Notes under the pieces: model-generated
What the model was told of the DNA's origin: nothing
What the model saw: the letters and a program-made list of their open reading frames with translations, nothing else
Databases searched by the model: none
Translations under genes and position numbers: made by a program
Shown here: piece after piece, positions 27,943 through 38,936 of the stretch
Layout of the letters: each line of letters opens with the position of its first letter
Position numbering within the stretch: position 1 is the first letter of the stretch
Assembly: GCF_029309905.1 (NCBI RefSeq)
Contig: NZ_JARBJP010000001.1
Location: 620,001 to 684,000 of the forward strand
DNA length: 64,000 nucleotides
From: Brytella acorum
GTDB taxonomy: Bacteria > Pseudomonadota > Alphaproteobacteria > Acetobacterales > Acetobacteraceae
Direction: 5' to 3'

Positions 27943-28670
27943 TGAGCAGTGATCTGGAAACGGACAAGGCCCGGGATGTGGCGGCGATCGAGCGTCTGAA
28001 AGATCAGGCGGCGCGCGAAGCGGTCCGCTATATCGAGGACGGCATGGTTGTCGGCCTTGGCACGGGCAGCACGGCGCGCTTCATGATCCAGGCGCTGGGC
28101 GAGCGCGTCCGCGATGAAGGACTGCGTGTCTGGGGACTGCCAACCTCCGAAGCCAGCACCATGCAGGCGCGGGAAGTCGGCATTCCGCTGACGAATTTCG
28201 CCGCGCACCCGGAATTGGATATCGCCATCGACGGCGCCGACGAGGTGCTGAACGGCACGCTGTTTCTGGTCAAGGGGCTGGGTGGAGCACTGCTGCGGGA
28301 AAAAATCGTCGCTTCAGCCGCAAAACGTTTCGTCGTTATCGTCGATGAGAGCAAGCTCGTCGACCATCTGGGGACGAAAGCGCCCATTCCAGTGGAAGTC
28401 GTTTCGTGGGGGTGGGAGCGCGCGGTCCACCTTTTGAACAAAACAGGGTCCATCGGCTGCAAACCCAGGATGCATCGGGATGGAACGTTATTCGTGACTG
28501 ACAACGGCAATATGATCATCGACTGTCACTACCCGAGCATCGAGGATCCGCATGCGCTCAGCGAGGCGATTTACGATATCGTCGGTGTGGTCGATCACGG
28601 GATGTTCCTGAACCTCACCTCCGAAGTGCTCGTCGCCGGGCATGGCGGCGTGCGGCGGATGGTGCCATGA
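27942..28670 (+). CDS. rpiA: Ribose-5-phosphate isomerase A
   Basis: RpiA interconverts ribulose 5-phosphate and ribose 5-phosphate. The 242-residue protein shows VVGLGTGSTARF, AIDGADEV and LVKGLGGALLREK, the phosphate- and substrate-binding segments of the RpiA family. The C-terminal GMFLNLTSEVLVAG is also typical. The ATG at 27942 overlaps the pgl stop (TGATG); a GTG one codon earlier is possible. It is coupled to gntK by an ATGA overlap. Confidence 0.96.
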   Translation: MSSDLETDKARDVAAIERLKDQAAREAVRYIEDGMVVGLGTGSTARFMIQALGERVRDEGLRVWGLPTSEASTMQAREVGIPLTNFAAHPELDIAIDGADEVLNGTLFLVKGLGGALLREKIVASAAKRFVVIVDESKLVDHLGTKAPIPVEVVSWGWERAVHLLNKTGSIGCKPRMHRDGTLFVTDNGNMIIDCHYPSIEDPHALSEAIYDIVGVVDHGMFLNLTSEVLVAGHGGVRRMVP

Positions 28671-29215
28671 ACGCGCCCTCAGGAAACGCCGCAGTCGCGG
28701 CCGACCAGCCTCATGAGCCGCGTCTGCTCATCGTGATGGGCGTGTCCGGGGTTGGAAAAACCACCATTGCCATGGACCTCGCGAAGCATTTCGGCTGGCC
28801 GTTCCAGGAGGGTGACAACCTGCATCCGCCGGAGAACGTCGCGAAGATGGCGAGCGGCACGCCGCTGACGGATGAAGACCGCGGACCATGGTTGCGCAAG
28901 TGTCACGCCTGGCTCGAGGACCACGCACGGACGGGCGGGGTTCTGACGTGCTCGGCTCTCAAACGGGCCTATCGCGATATGTTACGCGATGGACTGCCGG
29001 TCGTGTTCGTCTATCTTTATGCCCCCACGAGCATCATTCAGGACCGGCTGGTTCATCGCAAAGGGCATTACATGCCGGCAAGTCTTCTCAAGAGCCAGCT
29101 CGATACGCTGGAACCGCCGGGAGCGGATGAGCCGGTCATCACGATCGACAGCGAGAATGGAGAGGCGTATTCGGTCGAGGCTGTGATCGCCCAACTGGCG
29201 ATGCGCCCCGCATGA
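28667..29215 (+). CDS. gntK: Gluconokinase
   Basis: GntK phosphorylates gluconate to 6-phosphogluconate, feeding sugar acids into the pentose phosphate pathway. The 182-residue length, the P-loop VMGVSGVGKTTIA, the EGDNLHPPENVAKM segment and LTCSALKRAYRDMLR define the GntK family. In an acetic acid bacterium, gluconate formed by periplasmic glucose oxidation is a likely source of substrate. Both ends overlap neighbouring genes by four bases (ATGA), indicating translational coupling to rpiA and the YaiI-family gene. Confidence 0.96.
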   Translation: MNAPSGNAAVAADQPHEPRLLIVMGVSGVGKTTIAMDLAKHFGWPFQEGDNLHPPENVAKMASGTPLTDEDRGPWLRKCHAWLEDHARTGGVLTCSALKRAYRDMLRDGLPVVFVYLYAPTSIIQDRLVHRKGHYMPASLLKSQLDTLEPPGADEPVITIDSENGEAYSVEAVIAQLAMRPA

Positions 29216-29694
29216 CGGAGCGGGCCGTCCGTATTCTCGTCGATGCCGACGCCTGCCCTGTCAAGGACGAAATCTACCGGGTTGCCGGGCGTTACGGACT
29301 TCAGGTGTTCGTCGTTTCGAATGGCTGGCTGAACGTGCCCCAGACGCCTCTCATCCAGCGCATCGTGGTTGAGGCCGGTCCGGATGTCGCCGATGACTGG
29401 ATCGCGGAACAGGCGACGGACAGGGATATCGTGGTGACGGCGGACGTCCCTCTGGCGGCGCGATGCGTCCCCAAGGGCGCGCGCGTCATCCGTCCGGATG
29501 GGCGCGTATTCGACGAGGATGCGATTGGCGAGGCGAAGGCGATGCGCGACCTCATGACCTCGCTGCGCGAGACGGGCGTGATGACGACCTATAATGCGTC
29601 TTTCTCGAAAAAGGACCGCAGCGCTTTTCTCAGCGCTCTTGACACCCAGGTCGTCAAGCTGAAGCGCCCGGCGATGCGAACAGTGGGCGGATAA
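29212..29694 (+). CDS. YaiI/YqxD (DUF188) family protein
   Basis: The 160-residue product matches the DUF188 family by RILVDADACPVKDEI, the VVSNGWLNVP block and the C-terminal NASFSKKDRSAFLSALD. The fold is PIN-like, and conserved acidic residues suggest a nuclease, but biochemical function is not established. It overlaps gntK by ATGA and is therefore the last gene in the coupled pentose phosphate run. The relation to carbon metabolism may be only genomic. Confidence 0.88.
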   Translation: MTERAVRILVDADACPVKDEIYRVAGRYGLQVFVVSNGWLNVPQTPLIQRIVVEAGPDVADDWIAEQATDRDIVVTADVPLAARCVPKGARVIRPDGRVFDEDAIGEAKAMRDLMTSLRETGVMTTYNASFSKKDRSAFLSALDTQVVKLKRPAMRTVGG

Positions 29695-29737
29695 GATCGC
29701 GAGTCCTCCCGGTCATCCCGTCATCATGCACAGGGTG

Positions 29738-29768
29738 ATCCCCAGCTTTATGCCTCGAATCTGGGGAT
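29738..29768. promoter_or_regulatory. Inverted repeat before the MFS gene
   Basis: ATCCCCAG (29738-29745) and CTGGGGAT (29761-29768) form an eight-base inverted repeat with a 15-base spacer in the 197-base space before the transporter gene. It could be an operator or a terminator stem for the upstream operon; there is no T run. The rest of the space is AT-richer than its surroundings, as expected for a promoter. Confidence 0.35.
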
Positions 29769-29891
29769 AAGTGCTCCCCGTCCTCAAATATCATTGTAAC
29801 GATCGAAATATCACATATTAAGGTTGCGACGGAACGCCCGTCTGTGCGTTGTGTGTCTCATGTCCTTTCATTTTCGGGATTTCGAGGTGGC

Positions 29892-31385
29892 ATGAACGTG
29901 CAGAACTTTGTCCGACAGACAGTATCACCAACCGAGAGGGCTTCACGCGCAGCTCCGCTGCGGACGGAAATTCCGGCGCGACTCGACCGTCTGTCGTGGT
30001 CGCGCTTCCATATGATCGTCGTGGTCGCGCTGGGGATTACGTGGATCCTGGATGGCCTCGAAGTCACGGTGATCGGCTCGCTCGGACCGGTGCTCCAGCG
30101 TCATGATACGCTGGGTCTGACGGATGAGGGGGTGGGGCTCGCATCGTCCGCCTATGTGACGGGAGCGGTGCTGGGAGCGCTGCTTTTCGGGTGGATGACC
30201 GATCGTCTCGGGCGGCGACAGATCTTCTTTCTCACCCTCGCCCTTTACATTCTCGGTGTCGGCTTTTCGGCGATGTCGTGGAATCTGCCCAGCTTCGCTC
30301 TCGGACGCTTCATTACGGGGATGGGCATTGGCGGGGAATATGCCGCCATCAATTCCGCGATCGACGAACTCGTGCCCGCGCGTCTGCGTGGGCGCGTGGA
30401 TCTGATGGTCAACGGGACGTTCTGGGCGGGGGCGGCCATAGGCGCGCTTGGCTCGGTCGCGCTGATGAATAACAGCATGGTGTCGGTCGCGGTCGGCTGG
30501 CGCGTGGCGTTCGTCATCGGCGCGCTGCTCGGCACCGGCGTCCTGCTGCTGCGTCGCTATGTGCCCGAGAGTCCGCGCTGGCTCATGACGCATCGGCGGG
30601 TCGCGGAAGCCGAGGCGATCGTCAAGGATGTCGAGTCCCATTGCGCCGAGCCGGAAGGCGGGTGGAACGCGCCGCTGCGGTCGGTTCTGATTTATCCGGC
30701 TGGATCCTTCGGACTGAAGGACTTCCTGCGCTACATGGTCACGACCTATCGCACACGGACTTTCTATGTCCTGACCCTGATGATCGCGCAGGCTTTTCTC
30801 TATAACGCCGTTTTCTTCACGTACGGCCTCGTCCTGACGGAATATCTGGATGTGCCTGCCCGGAGCGTGGGGCTCTATATCCTGCCCCTGGCTTTGGGCA
30901 ATCTGTGTGGACCCATGCTGCTGGCGCGCTGGTTCGACACGATCGGACGACGCGTCATGATCGGCTCGACCTACGCTATTTCGGGTACCCTGATGTTTCT
31001 GGTGGCGCTCGCCATGCAGGCGCATCTCCTGACCGCGACGACGCAGACGATTGCATGGAGCGTGATTTTCTTCTTCGCCTCGGCGGCGGCGTCGTCAGCT
31101 TATCTGACCGCCAGCGAGCTTTTTCCGCTGGAGATGCGGGCACTGGCGATCGCGCTGTTCTATTCGCTGGGAACCCTGTTCGGCGGCGCCGCGGCGCCCG
31201 CGATCTTCGGCGAGCTGATCGGCACGAAAAGCCTTTCGATGCTCGTGCTGGGCTATGTTTTCGCGGCTCTTCTGATGGGATTTGCGTCCTTCGTCGCCTT
31301 CAAATGGGGCGTCGATGCCGAGAACAAGTCTCTTGAGGACATCGCCCCGCCACTTTCCGGGCTTCAGCCGGGGATGGAACGATAG
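29892..31385 (+). CDS. MFS transporter, metabolite:H+ symporter type
   Basis: The protein has about 497 residues and 12 predicted membrane segments. The MFS signature GWMTDRLGRRQIF lies in the loop between segments 2 and 3, with ITGMGIGGEYAAINSAIDE in the next helices. The acidic first helix (LDGLEVTVIG) and overall pattern place it in the sugar or aromatic-acid:H+ symporter-like group. The substrate is not deducible. The ATG at 29892 follows GAGGTGG; an upstream in-frame ATG at 29844 would add 16 unlikely residues. It lies after the pentose phosphate cluster but across an intergenic space with its own probable promoter. Confidence 0.88.
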   Translation: MNVQNFVRQTVSPTERASRAAPLRTEIPARLDRLSWSRFHMIVVVALGITWILDGLEVTVIGSLGPVLQRHDTLGLTDEGVGLASSAYVTGAVLGALLFGWMTDRLGRRQIFFLTLALYILGVGFSAMSWNLPSFALGRFITGMGIGGEYAAINSAIDELVPARLRGRVDLMVNGTFWAGAAIGALGSVALMNNSMVSVAVGWRVAFVIGALLGTGVLLLRRYVPESPRWLMTHRRVAEAEAIVKDVESHCAEPEGGWNAPLRSVLIYPAGSFGLKDFLRYMVTTYRTRTFYVLTLMIAQAFLYNAVFFTYGLVLTEYLDVPARSVGLYILPLALGNLCGPMLLARWFDTIGRRVMIGSTYAISGTLMFLVALAMQAHLLTATTQTIAWSVIFFFASAAASSAYLTASELFPLEMRALAIALFYSLGTLFGGAAAPAIFGELIGTKSLSMLVLGYVFAALLMGFASFVAFKWGVDAENKSLEDIAPPLSGLQPGMER

Positions 31386-31401
31386 GACACCCGTTTTGGC
31401 T

Positions 31402-31871
31402 TCAGAGGTGAATATAGGCAAAGCCGATCGACTGAAGATGCGTGATCTCGGCGACCGCGCTGGGAACGATGTCCTGTTCGGCGACGCCATAAAGCTGCTC
31501 GCGCCGGAGGTGACGACCTTTCATGGTATTGGCGCAGACTGCGAACTGAACGCCGTCGGCTTTCAGCATGTCGATCTGCGAGGCCAGAGCCCGATCCGTC
31601 TGGGCCTGTATCAGAAGATCGACCCCCGCTCCGAAATTGACGACGACGATTTTCACGTGATCCTTGCCAACGGCGGTGATCTGGTTGCGCAGGCTGTGTA
31701 GCAGCATCGTGAAATACACGGGCTGGTTCACTGGCGCGCCGTTATTCTGATAGACGGTTTTCTGATCGCCGTAGGTCGTCGCCTGCGCTGGCTGGGCCGA
31801 CGGCGCGGCCTGTGTCGTGGGCGCGATCATTGCGGTGCCGAGCAGGAGGCAGAGCAGGGGACTGCGTAAGG

Positions 31872-31875
<4 letters not shown>
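31402..31875 (-). CDS. Exported DsrE-like protein
   Basis: The 157-residue product has a signal peptide ending near TQAA and a DsrE/DsrF-type alpha/beta domain, seen in HVKIVVVNFGAGVDLL and FAVCANTMKGR, with a single conserved Cys in the latter. DsrE-family proteins bind or relay sulfur, or act as structural subunits; periplasmic members are poorly characterised. The ATG overlaps the stop of the nucleoside deoxyribosyltransferase-like gene (ATGA at 31872-31875). It is convergent with the transporter gene, 16 bases away. Confidence 0.8.
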
Positions 31876-34172
<2,297 letters not shown>

Positions 34173-34263
34173 TCTTTCCGGGTCCGGACGTTCCTGATCC
34201 GGCTTTCCCGGCTGGTCGGTACGGCTATCGTCACGGCGGCGAAAAAACGCTAGGTGGCAGGGC

Positions 34264-35556
34264 ATGACACCTGCTGCCCGCCTTTCCGCCGCCATCGACC
34301 TCCTTTGCGCGATCGAAAATGTGCCCCGCCGACCGGCGGACGCGACCGCGAATGCGTTCTTTCGAGAACGTCGTTATATCGGTGGCGGTGATCGGCGCGC
34401 CATTTCCGGCCTCGTATGGGACGTGTTGCGCAGCTGGCGTCGCCTGCACTGGCACCTTCGCGACGTTCCGGGCGGCGCTTCGCCGCGTCTCCTGTGCGGC
34501 GCCTCCCTGATTCTTGGCGGCCAGCCGATGGAGCATGCGCGCACGCTCTATACGGGCGAACGTTATGCGCCGGACCTGTTGAGCTCACGCGAGGATATCG
34601 CGCTGAAGGCTTTGGCGGGCCGGGAACTGACGGATGCCGCCATGCCGCGTGCCGTGAGGCTTGAATATCCGGACTGGCTGGACCCGCGCCTTGAGGCCAG
34701 TTTCGGGGACGCTCTTGAAACGGAAATGGCCGCGATGGAGGGCAGCGCCCCGCTCGACCTGCGGGTGAACCTGCTGAAGGGTACGCGGGAGAAGGCGCTG
34801 GCTGCCTTGCGCCGCGAGTCGCTCCTGGCGAACCCGACGGAGCTTTCGCCATGGGGCCTGCGTCTCGACGGCCGCCAACCGGTGACGGCGGCCGAACCGT
34901 TTCGTACCGGCCTGATCGAAATCCAGGATGAGGGCAGTCAGCTCGTTGTAGCGGCCATGAACGCGCAGCCCGGTGAGCGCGTGCTTGATTTCTGTGCCGG
35001 AGCGGCGGGCAAGACGCTCGCGCTGGCCATGACCATGGAAAATCGCGGGCAGATCGTGGCCTGTGATGTTTCGGCCCAGCGGCTCGAAGGCGCGGTCAAG
35101 CGTCTGCGTCGGGCCAGCGTTCATAATGTCGAGCGTCACCTGCTCGTCAGTGGCGACAAATGGATCAAGCGGCGGGCGGGAACGTTCGACCGGGTGCTGG
35201 TGGATGCGCCGTGTTCGGGAACAGGGACGTGGCGTCGCAACCCGGATGCGCGCATTCGCCTGACGGAACAGGACATCCGCGAGTTGACCTTCAAGCAGGG
35301 CGAGATCCTCGATCGCGCCGCAACACTGGTCAAGCCCGGCGGTCGTCTCGTTTATGCCACGTGCTCGATCCTGTCGGACGAGAACATGCAGCAGATCACG
35401 GCATTCCTGGCCCGGAACACGGGTTTCGAACTCGTTCCCGCGGGCGGGGATGTGCTTCCCGAGACATTGCGCGAGCAGTCACATTTCGCTCTGACGCCGT
35501 ATCGTAACGGGACGGACGGTTTTTTTGCTGCGATCATGCGCCGTCATCCGGCATGA
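34264..35556 (+). CDS. rsmB: RsmB-type 16S rRNA (cytosine-C5) methyltransferase
   Basis: The 430-residue protein has an N-terminal NusB-like helical region and a C-terminal SAM-dependent domain. SAM motif I is VLDFCAGAAGKTLAL, motif IV with the release Cys is VDAPCSGTGTWRRNP, and motif VI with the catalytic Cys is VYATCSILSDEN. This two-Cys pattern marks the RNA m5C methyltransferases of the RsmB/NOL1 family. Exact target position is inferred from family. The AGGGC before the ATG is a modest ribosome site. guaB-rsmB adjacency recurs in Alphaproteobacteria, often with guaA next, but here an antiporter gene follows instead. Confidence 0.88.
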   Translation: MTPAARLSAAIDLLCAIENVPRRPADATANAFFRERRYIGGGDRRAISGLVWDVLRSWRRLHWHLRDVPGGASPRLLCGASLILGGQPMEHARTLYTGERYAPDLLSSREDIALKALAGRELTDAAMPRAVRLEYPDWLDPRLEASFGDALETEMAAMEGSAPLDLRVNLLKGTREKALAALRRESLLANPTELSPWGLRLDGRQPVTAAEPFRTGLIEIQDEGSQLVVAAMNAQPGERVLDFCAGAAGKTLALAMTMENRGQIVACDVSAQRLEGAVKRLRRASVHNVERHLLVSGDKWIKRRAGTFDRVLVDAPCSGTGTWRRNPDARIRLTEQDIRELTFKQGEILDRAATLVKPGGRLVYATCSILSDENMQQITAFLARNTGFELVPAGGDVLPETLREQSHFALTPYRNGTDGFFAAIMRRHPA

Positions 35557-35611
35557 TCCGAGCTTCTGAAATTCCTGAACAGCGGCAATCGGACGGAAAA
35601 TATCTGACTCC

Positions 35612-37489
35612 ATGACCATCAGCATCCTGATCGGACTCCTGTCCTCGCTCGGCGCCGGTACGGCTGCTCAATGGGTCGCATGGCGCATGCGCGTCCCGGC
35701 GATCGTTCTGCTGTTCGCGCTCGGCCTGATTCTGGGGCCGGGGCTTCACGTCATTCATCCTTCGGCCTCGCTGGGGTGGATTTTCCGTCCGATGGTTTCT
35801 CTCGCGGTGGCGATCGTCGTGTTCGAGGGCGGGTTGCTGCTGGATTTTCGCCAGCTTCGGGAAGCGGGCGAGGGCGTCATACGCCTGACGATGCTGGCGC
35901 TGCCGATCAACTGGGTGCTTGGGCTGCTGGCAGCGCATTATGTCGGACATCTGGAATGGGCGACCGCCGCGCTGTTCGGCGCCATCATCACGGTGACCGG
36001 CCCTACCGTCGTTCTGCCTCTTCTGCGACACAACAAGCTCAAGCCCCGTGTGGCGGCATTCCTGCGATGGGAAGCGATCGTCAATGATCCCGTCGGAGCG
36101 ATTCTTGCCGCCGTCGTGTTGCAGGTTGCGACGCGGAGCGCCCATGAAGGTCCGGGCACCCTTCTGACCGAAGTGTTGCCGGACATGCTCGCCTCCTCTT
36201 TCGAGGCGCTGGTCGCGGGTATCGTGCCCGCCTATCTCGTGAACTACCTGTTTCGGCGCGATATGATGCCCGAGACGCTCAAAACGCCTTTGCTGCTCTC
36301 GATCACGCTCATCATTTTCAGCCTGTGCAATCTCAGCATGGAAGGCGCGGGCCTGATCGCGGCTACCGTGTTCGGCATGGCTTTAACGAACCTGCACGTT
36401 CCGGGTATGGCGGAACTCCGGCGCGTCAAGGAAGGGCTGGTCGTTCTGATCGTGTCCATTCTTTTCATTCTTCTCACGGCGGATCTGCAGCGTGAGGTCC
36501 TGGCGCAGATTTCACTGGCGGTTCTGGCGCTCACGCTGGTCGTGCTGTTCGTCGTGCGGCCGCTCGCCATATTCTTTTCCACGCTCGGCACCGACCTCTC
36601 GTGGCGTGAACGAAGCTTCGTGGGATGGATCGCTCCACGCGGTATCGTTGCCGCGGCCGTCGCCGGTGAGTCCGGCTATCACATGGTGTCCGCGGGTTTT
36701 CCCAGCGCCGCGCTGGTCGCACCTGCCGTTTTCGCGGTAATCGCGACCACGATGATCCTGCATGGGTTTTCCATGCGTCCGCTGGCGCGGCGTCTTGGAC
36801 TGACGTTGTCCGACCAACCGGCTCTGGCGCTCGTCGGCGCCTCGGCATGGACGATCGATCTCGCGGCGCAACTGCACAGGGAAGGTGTGCCTGTTCTGCT
36901 GGTGGACAGTCGCTCCGGCGCGCTGATGCCGGCGACGCGGTCGGGTATTCCCGTGCTGAGGGCGGAACTGCTTTCGGTTTATGGCGAAGAGGCGCTGGAA
37001 GAGCGTCCTGCGGATTATCTGCTCGCCCTGACGGCGGACGCCATTTACAACGGTATGGTCTGCGCGCATCTGGCGCCGCATATGGGACGCCAGCGCGTCT
37101 ATCAGGTGAGTCCCGGGATTGCGCGGCTGGACCTCTATCACGGGCTTTCCCGTGACGCGCGGGGCAAGCTGCTTGGCGAACCCTCGTGGAACTACACGCT
37201 GTTCGACACGCTCTATGGCCGGGACTGGCGCTTCGTCGCGTATCCGGGCAATGAGGACAATCTGGCGGATTTCGGGAAACGACCGACCCGGCTTGACCTG
37301 ATGGTCATACGGCGCGGTCTGTCGATCATGGTCGTATCAGCGGAAGATCCCGACGGCGTCGTGCCGCAGGTGGGAGATCTGGTGATTTCACTTGCCGAAC
37401 CCGCGGAGCGCGCCGCGTTGCTGGCGACCATGCCCAGCCGATCAGGAGTCCCGACTGTCAATGGCGGTGAGTCCACCCTTCAGCAGTGA
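35612..37489 (+). CDS. CPA1-family cation:proton antiporter with C-terminal RCK-like domain
   Basis: The 625-residue protein has about 12 membrane segments in the first 410 residues with antiporter-core motifs TVTGPTVVLPLL and VNDPVGAIL, and a soluble C-terminal half beginning ALVGASAWTIDLAAQL and LLVDSRSG. That half resembles a TrkA-N/RCK nucleotide-binding domain. It probably exchanges Na+ or K+ for H+ at the inner membrane, gated by a ligand in the cytoplasm. Ion selectivity is unknown. The 3' end overlaps the convergent L,D-transpeptidase gene by 48 bases. Confidence 0.88.
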   Translation: MTISILIGLLSSLGAGTAAQWVAWRMRVPAIVLLFALGLILGPGLHVIHPSASLGWIFRPMVSLAVAIVVFEGGLLLDFRQLREAGEGVIRLTMLALPINWVLGLLAAHYVGHLEWATAALFGAIITVTGPTVVLPLLRHNKLKPRVAAFLRWEAIVNDPVGAILAAVVLQVATRSAHEGPGTLLTEVLPDMLASSFEALVAGIVPAYLVNYLFRRDMMPETLKTPLLLSITLIIFSLCNLSMEGAGLIAATVFGMALTNLHVPGMAELRRVKEGLVVLIVSILFILLTADLQREVLAQISLAVLALTLVVLFVVRPLAIFFSTLGTDLSWRERSFVGWIAPRGIVAAAVAGESGYHMVSAGFPSAALVAPAVFAVIATTMILHGFSMRPLARRLGLTLSDQPALALVGASAWTIDLAAQLHREGVPVLLVDSRSGALMPATRSGIPVLRAELLSVYGEEALEERPADYLLALTADAIYNGMVCAHLAPHMGRQRVYQVSPGIARLDLYHGLSRDARGKLLGEPSWNYTLFDTLYGRDWRFVAYPGNEDNLADFGKRPTRLDLMVIRRGLSIMVVSAEDPDGVVPQVGDLVISLAEPAERAALLATMPSRSGVPTVNGGESTLQQ

Positions 37490-37951
37490 CCGCCACAAAG
37501 CTTCAGGCAGTGCGATACAGCCTTCTGTGGATCCGCCGGGCGTCGGAAGATGCATGAAAATGGCGGAGCCGCGTCCCGGGGTTGCCGGATCGTCGTTCCA
37601 GCCGAGCACGGCTATCAGATCGTAGGCATGATCGTCGCGCCACAGCCGCTCATGGCGTGATCCGCAGGGGAGCGTGACGGCCTGGTTGTAGCGTGCGTCC
37701 GACGGGTCGTCGCACCAGCCGTCATGGGGCGACAGGGGTTCGCAGGGCAGGAACGTCTCGGGACGTGCGACACGGTCGGCGCGATAATAGATCCGTCGTA
37801 GAGGCATCAGCGCGCGAGGTGTGGCCATGTCGCCTTCCTGCTTGTCGGCTCGCACACCGCCCGGACCTATGGCGACGGGAATTCGATCCTGCCGGAAGAT
37901 CAGCTCGGAACGACCATCAGAAGAACGGCGCAGAAAGGCAATGGAGGACAT
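37442..37951 (-). CDS. YkuD-family L,D-transpeptidase, no signal peptide
   Basis: The product, about 169 residues, carries the YkuD catalytic signature as FMHLPTPGGSTEGCIALP, with the conserved His and nucleophilic Cys. IGPGGVRADKQEGDMATP and the WCDDPSDARYN block mark a short subfamily common in Alphaproteobacteria. Such enzymes make L,D crosslinks in peptidoglycan; a subfamily reported from Gluconobacter joins L-Ala to mDAP (1,3-type), and this may be its relative. No signal peptide or membrane segment is visible from the ATG at 37951, which has GGAA upstream. A longer reading frame to 38344 is unlikely. The end overlaps the antiporter gene. Confidence 0.85.
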   Translation of the reverse strand: MSSIAFLRRSSDGRSELIFRQDRIPVAIGPGGVRADKQEGDMATPRALMPLRRIYYRADRVARPETFLPCEPLSPHDGWCDDPSDARYNQAVTLPCGSRHERLWRDDHAYDLIAVLGWNDDPATPGRGSAIFMHLPTPGGSTEGCIALPEALWRSLLKGGLTAIDSRDS

Positions 37952-38096
37952 GAATGGATTCCGGCCCGAAATATCTTCGATTTTAATGCAAGACCAAGAT
38001 CCTGTCATATAACGGAGAAGGGTGAAGAGGACCCGGGTGGTCTTCGTGCGTGAACGGGCGTATGGTCCCTGCAACAAAGTCAGAGAAGAGTAACCG

Positions 38097-38813
38097 ATGG
38101 CTGGCCCACGCCCTGTTCTGATCGTCGATGACGACGATACGCTCCGGCGCCTTCTTGTTGAGCAATTGCAGATTGAAGGTGAATTCGAGCCCATAGAGGC
38201 GGTTTCCGTCGCCGACGCTCGTACCAAACTTGCCGCGCCCGGAGCGCGGGTCGACGCAATTCTGCTGGATGTCACCCTGACCGACGGCGACGGGCGCGAT
38301 TTCTGTGCGGAATTACGCCGACAGGGCATAAGATTGCCCATCATTATCCTGACCGGATCGGACGACGAAGCCGATGTCGTGCGCGGCCTTGATGCGGGGG
38401 CGAATGATTATGTCGCCAAACCGTTCAGGATCGCCGAACTGCTGGCGCGTCTGCGTGCCCAGCTGCGGATTTTCGAAAATAGCGAGGACGCGGTCTTTAC
38501 GATCGGTCCCTATCTGTTTCGCCCGTCTTCCAAGCTTCTGCAGGAGCCCGCGCGCAACCGCCGCATCCGCCTGACGGAAAAGGAAGCGGCGATCCTGAAA
38601 TATCTCTATCGCGCGGGGCATCGTCCCATCGCCCGTCAGGTGCTGCTCAACGAGGTCTGGGGCTACAACGCCGCCGTGACCACGCACACGCTCGAGACGC
38701 ATATCTATCGACTGCGTCAGAAGATCGAGCCGGATCCGGCGAATGCATGCCTGCTTCTGACCGAAGGCGGGGGCTATCGTCTGGACCCGGAAGGCTCGCC
38801 GTTCCGCTCCTGA
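38097..38813 (+). CDS. OmpR-family response regulator
   Basis: The 238-residue protein has a canonical receiver: acidic residues in LIVDDDDT, the phosphoacceptor Asp in AILLDVTL (near residue 60), Thr in IILTGSDD and Lys in YVAKPFR. The OmpR-type winged helix is seen in RIRLTEKEAAILKYLY and the C-terminal THTLETHIYRLRQKIE. No histidine kinase gene is beside it, so it is an orphan in this window. Target genes are unknown. Unlike CtrA in this window, all phosphorylation residues are intact. An AGAGAAGAGTAACC stretch precedes the ATG. Confidence 0.92.
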   Translation: MAGPRPVLIVDDDDTLRRLLVEQLQIEGEFEPIEAVSVADARTKLAAPGARVDAILLDVTLTDGDGRDFCAELRRQGIRLPIIILTGSDDEADVVRGLDAGANDYVAKPFRIAELLARLRAQLRIFENSEDAVFTIGPYLFRPSSKLLQEPARNRRIRLTEKEAAILKYLYRAGHRPIARQVLLNEVWGYNAAVTTHTLETHIYRLRQKIEPDPANACLLLTEGGGYRLDPEGSPFRS

Positions 38814-38891
38814 CGGCGTCGAAGCGTCGCGTCATGCATCGCTGCGATCTCGCGGTGCGGAGGCGTCAGACGACGTTTTGCGCGGGACGGA

Positions 38892-38927
38892 GCTCGCCTG
38901 ATCCGGCCATTGCCCGATCAGGCGAGC
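38892..38927. terminator. Hairpin between convergent genes
   Basis: A perfect 12-pair stem (38892-38903 with 38916-38927, 12-base loop) lies between the response regulator gene and the convergent xth-like gene. Being symmetric it could act on both transcripts. There is no T run on the plus side, so termination efficiency is uncertain. Confidence 0.55.
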
Positions 38928-38936
38928 GACATGGCT

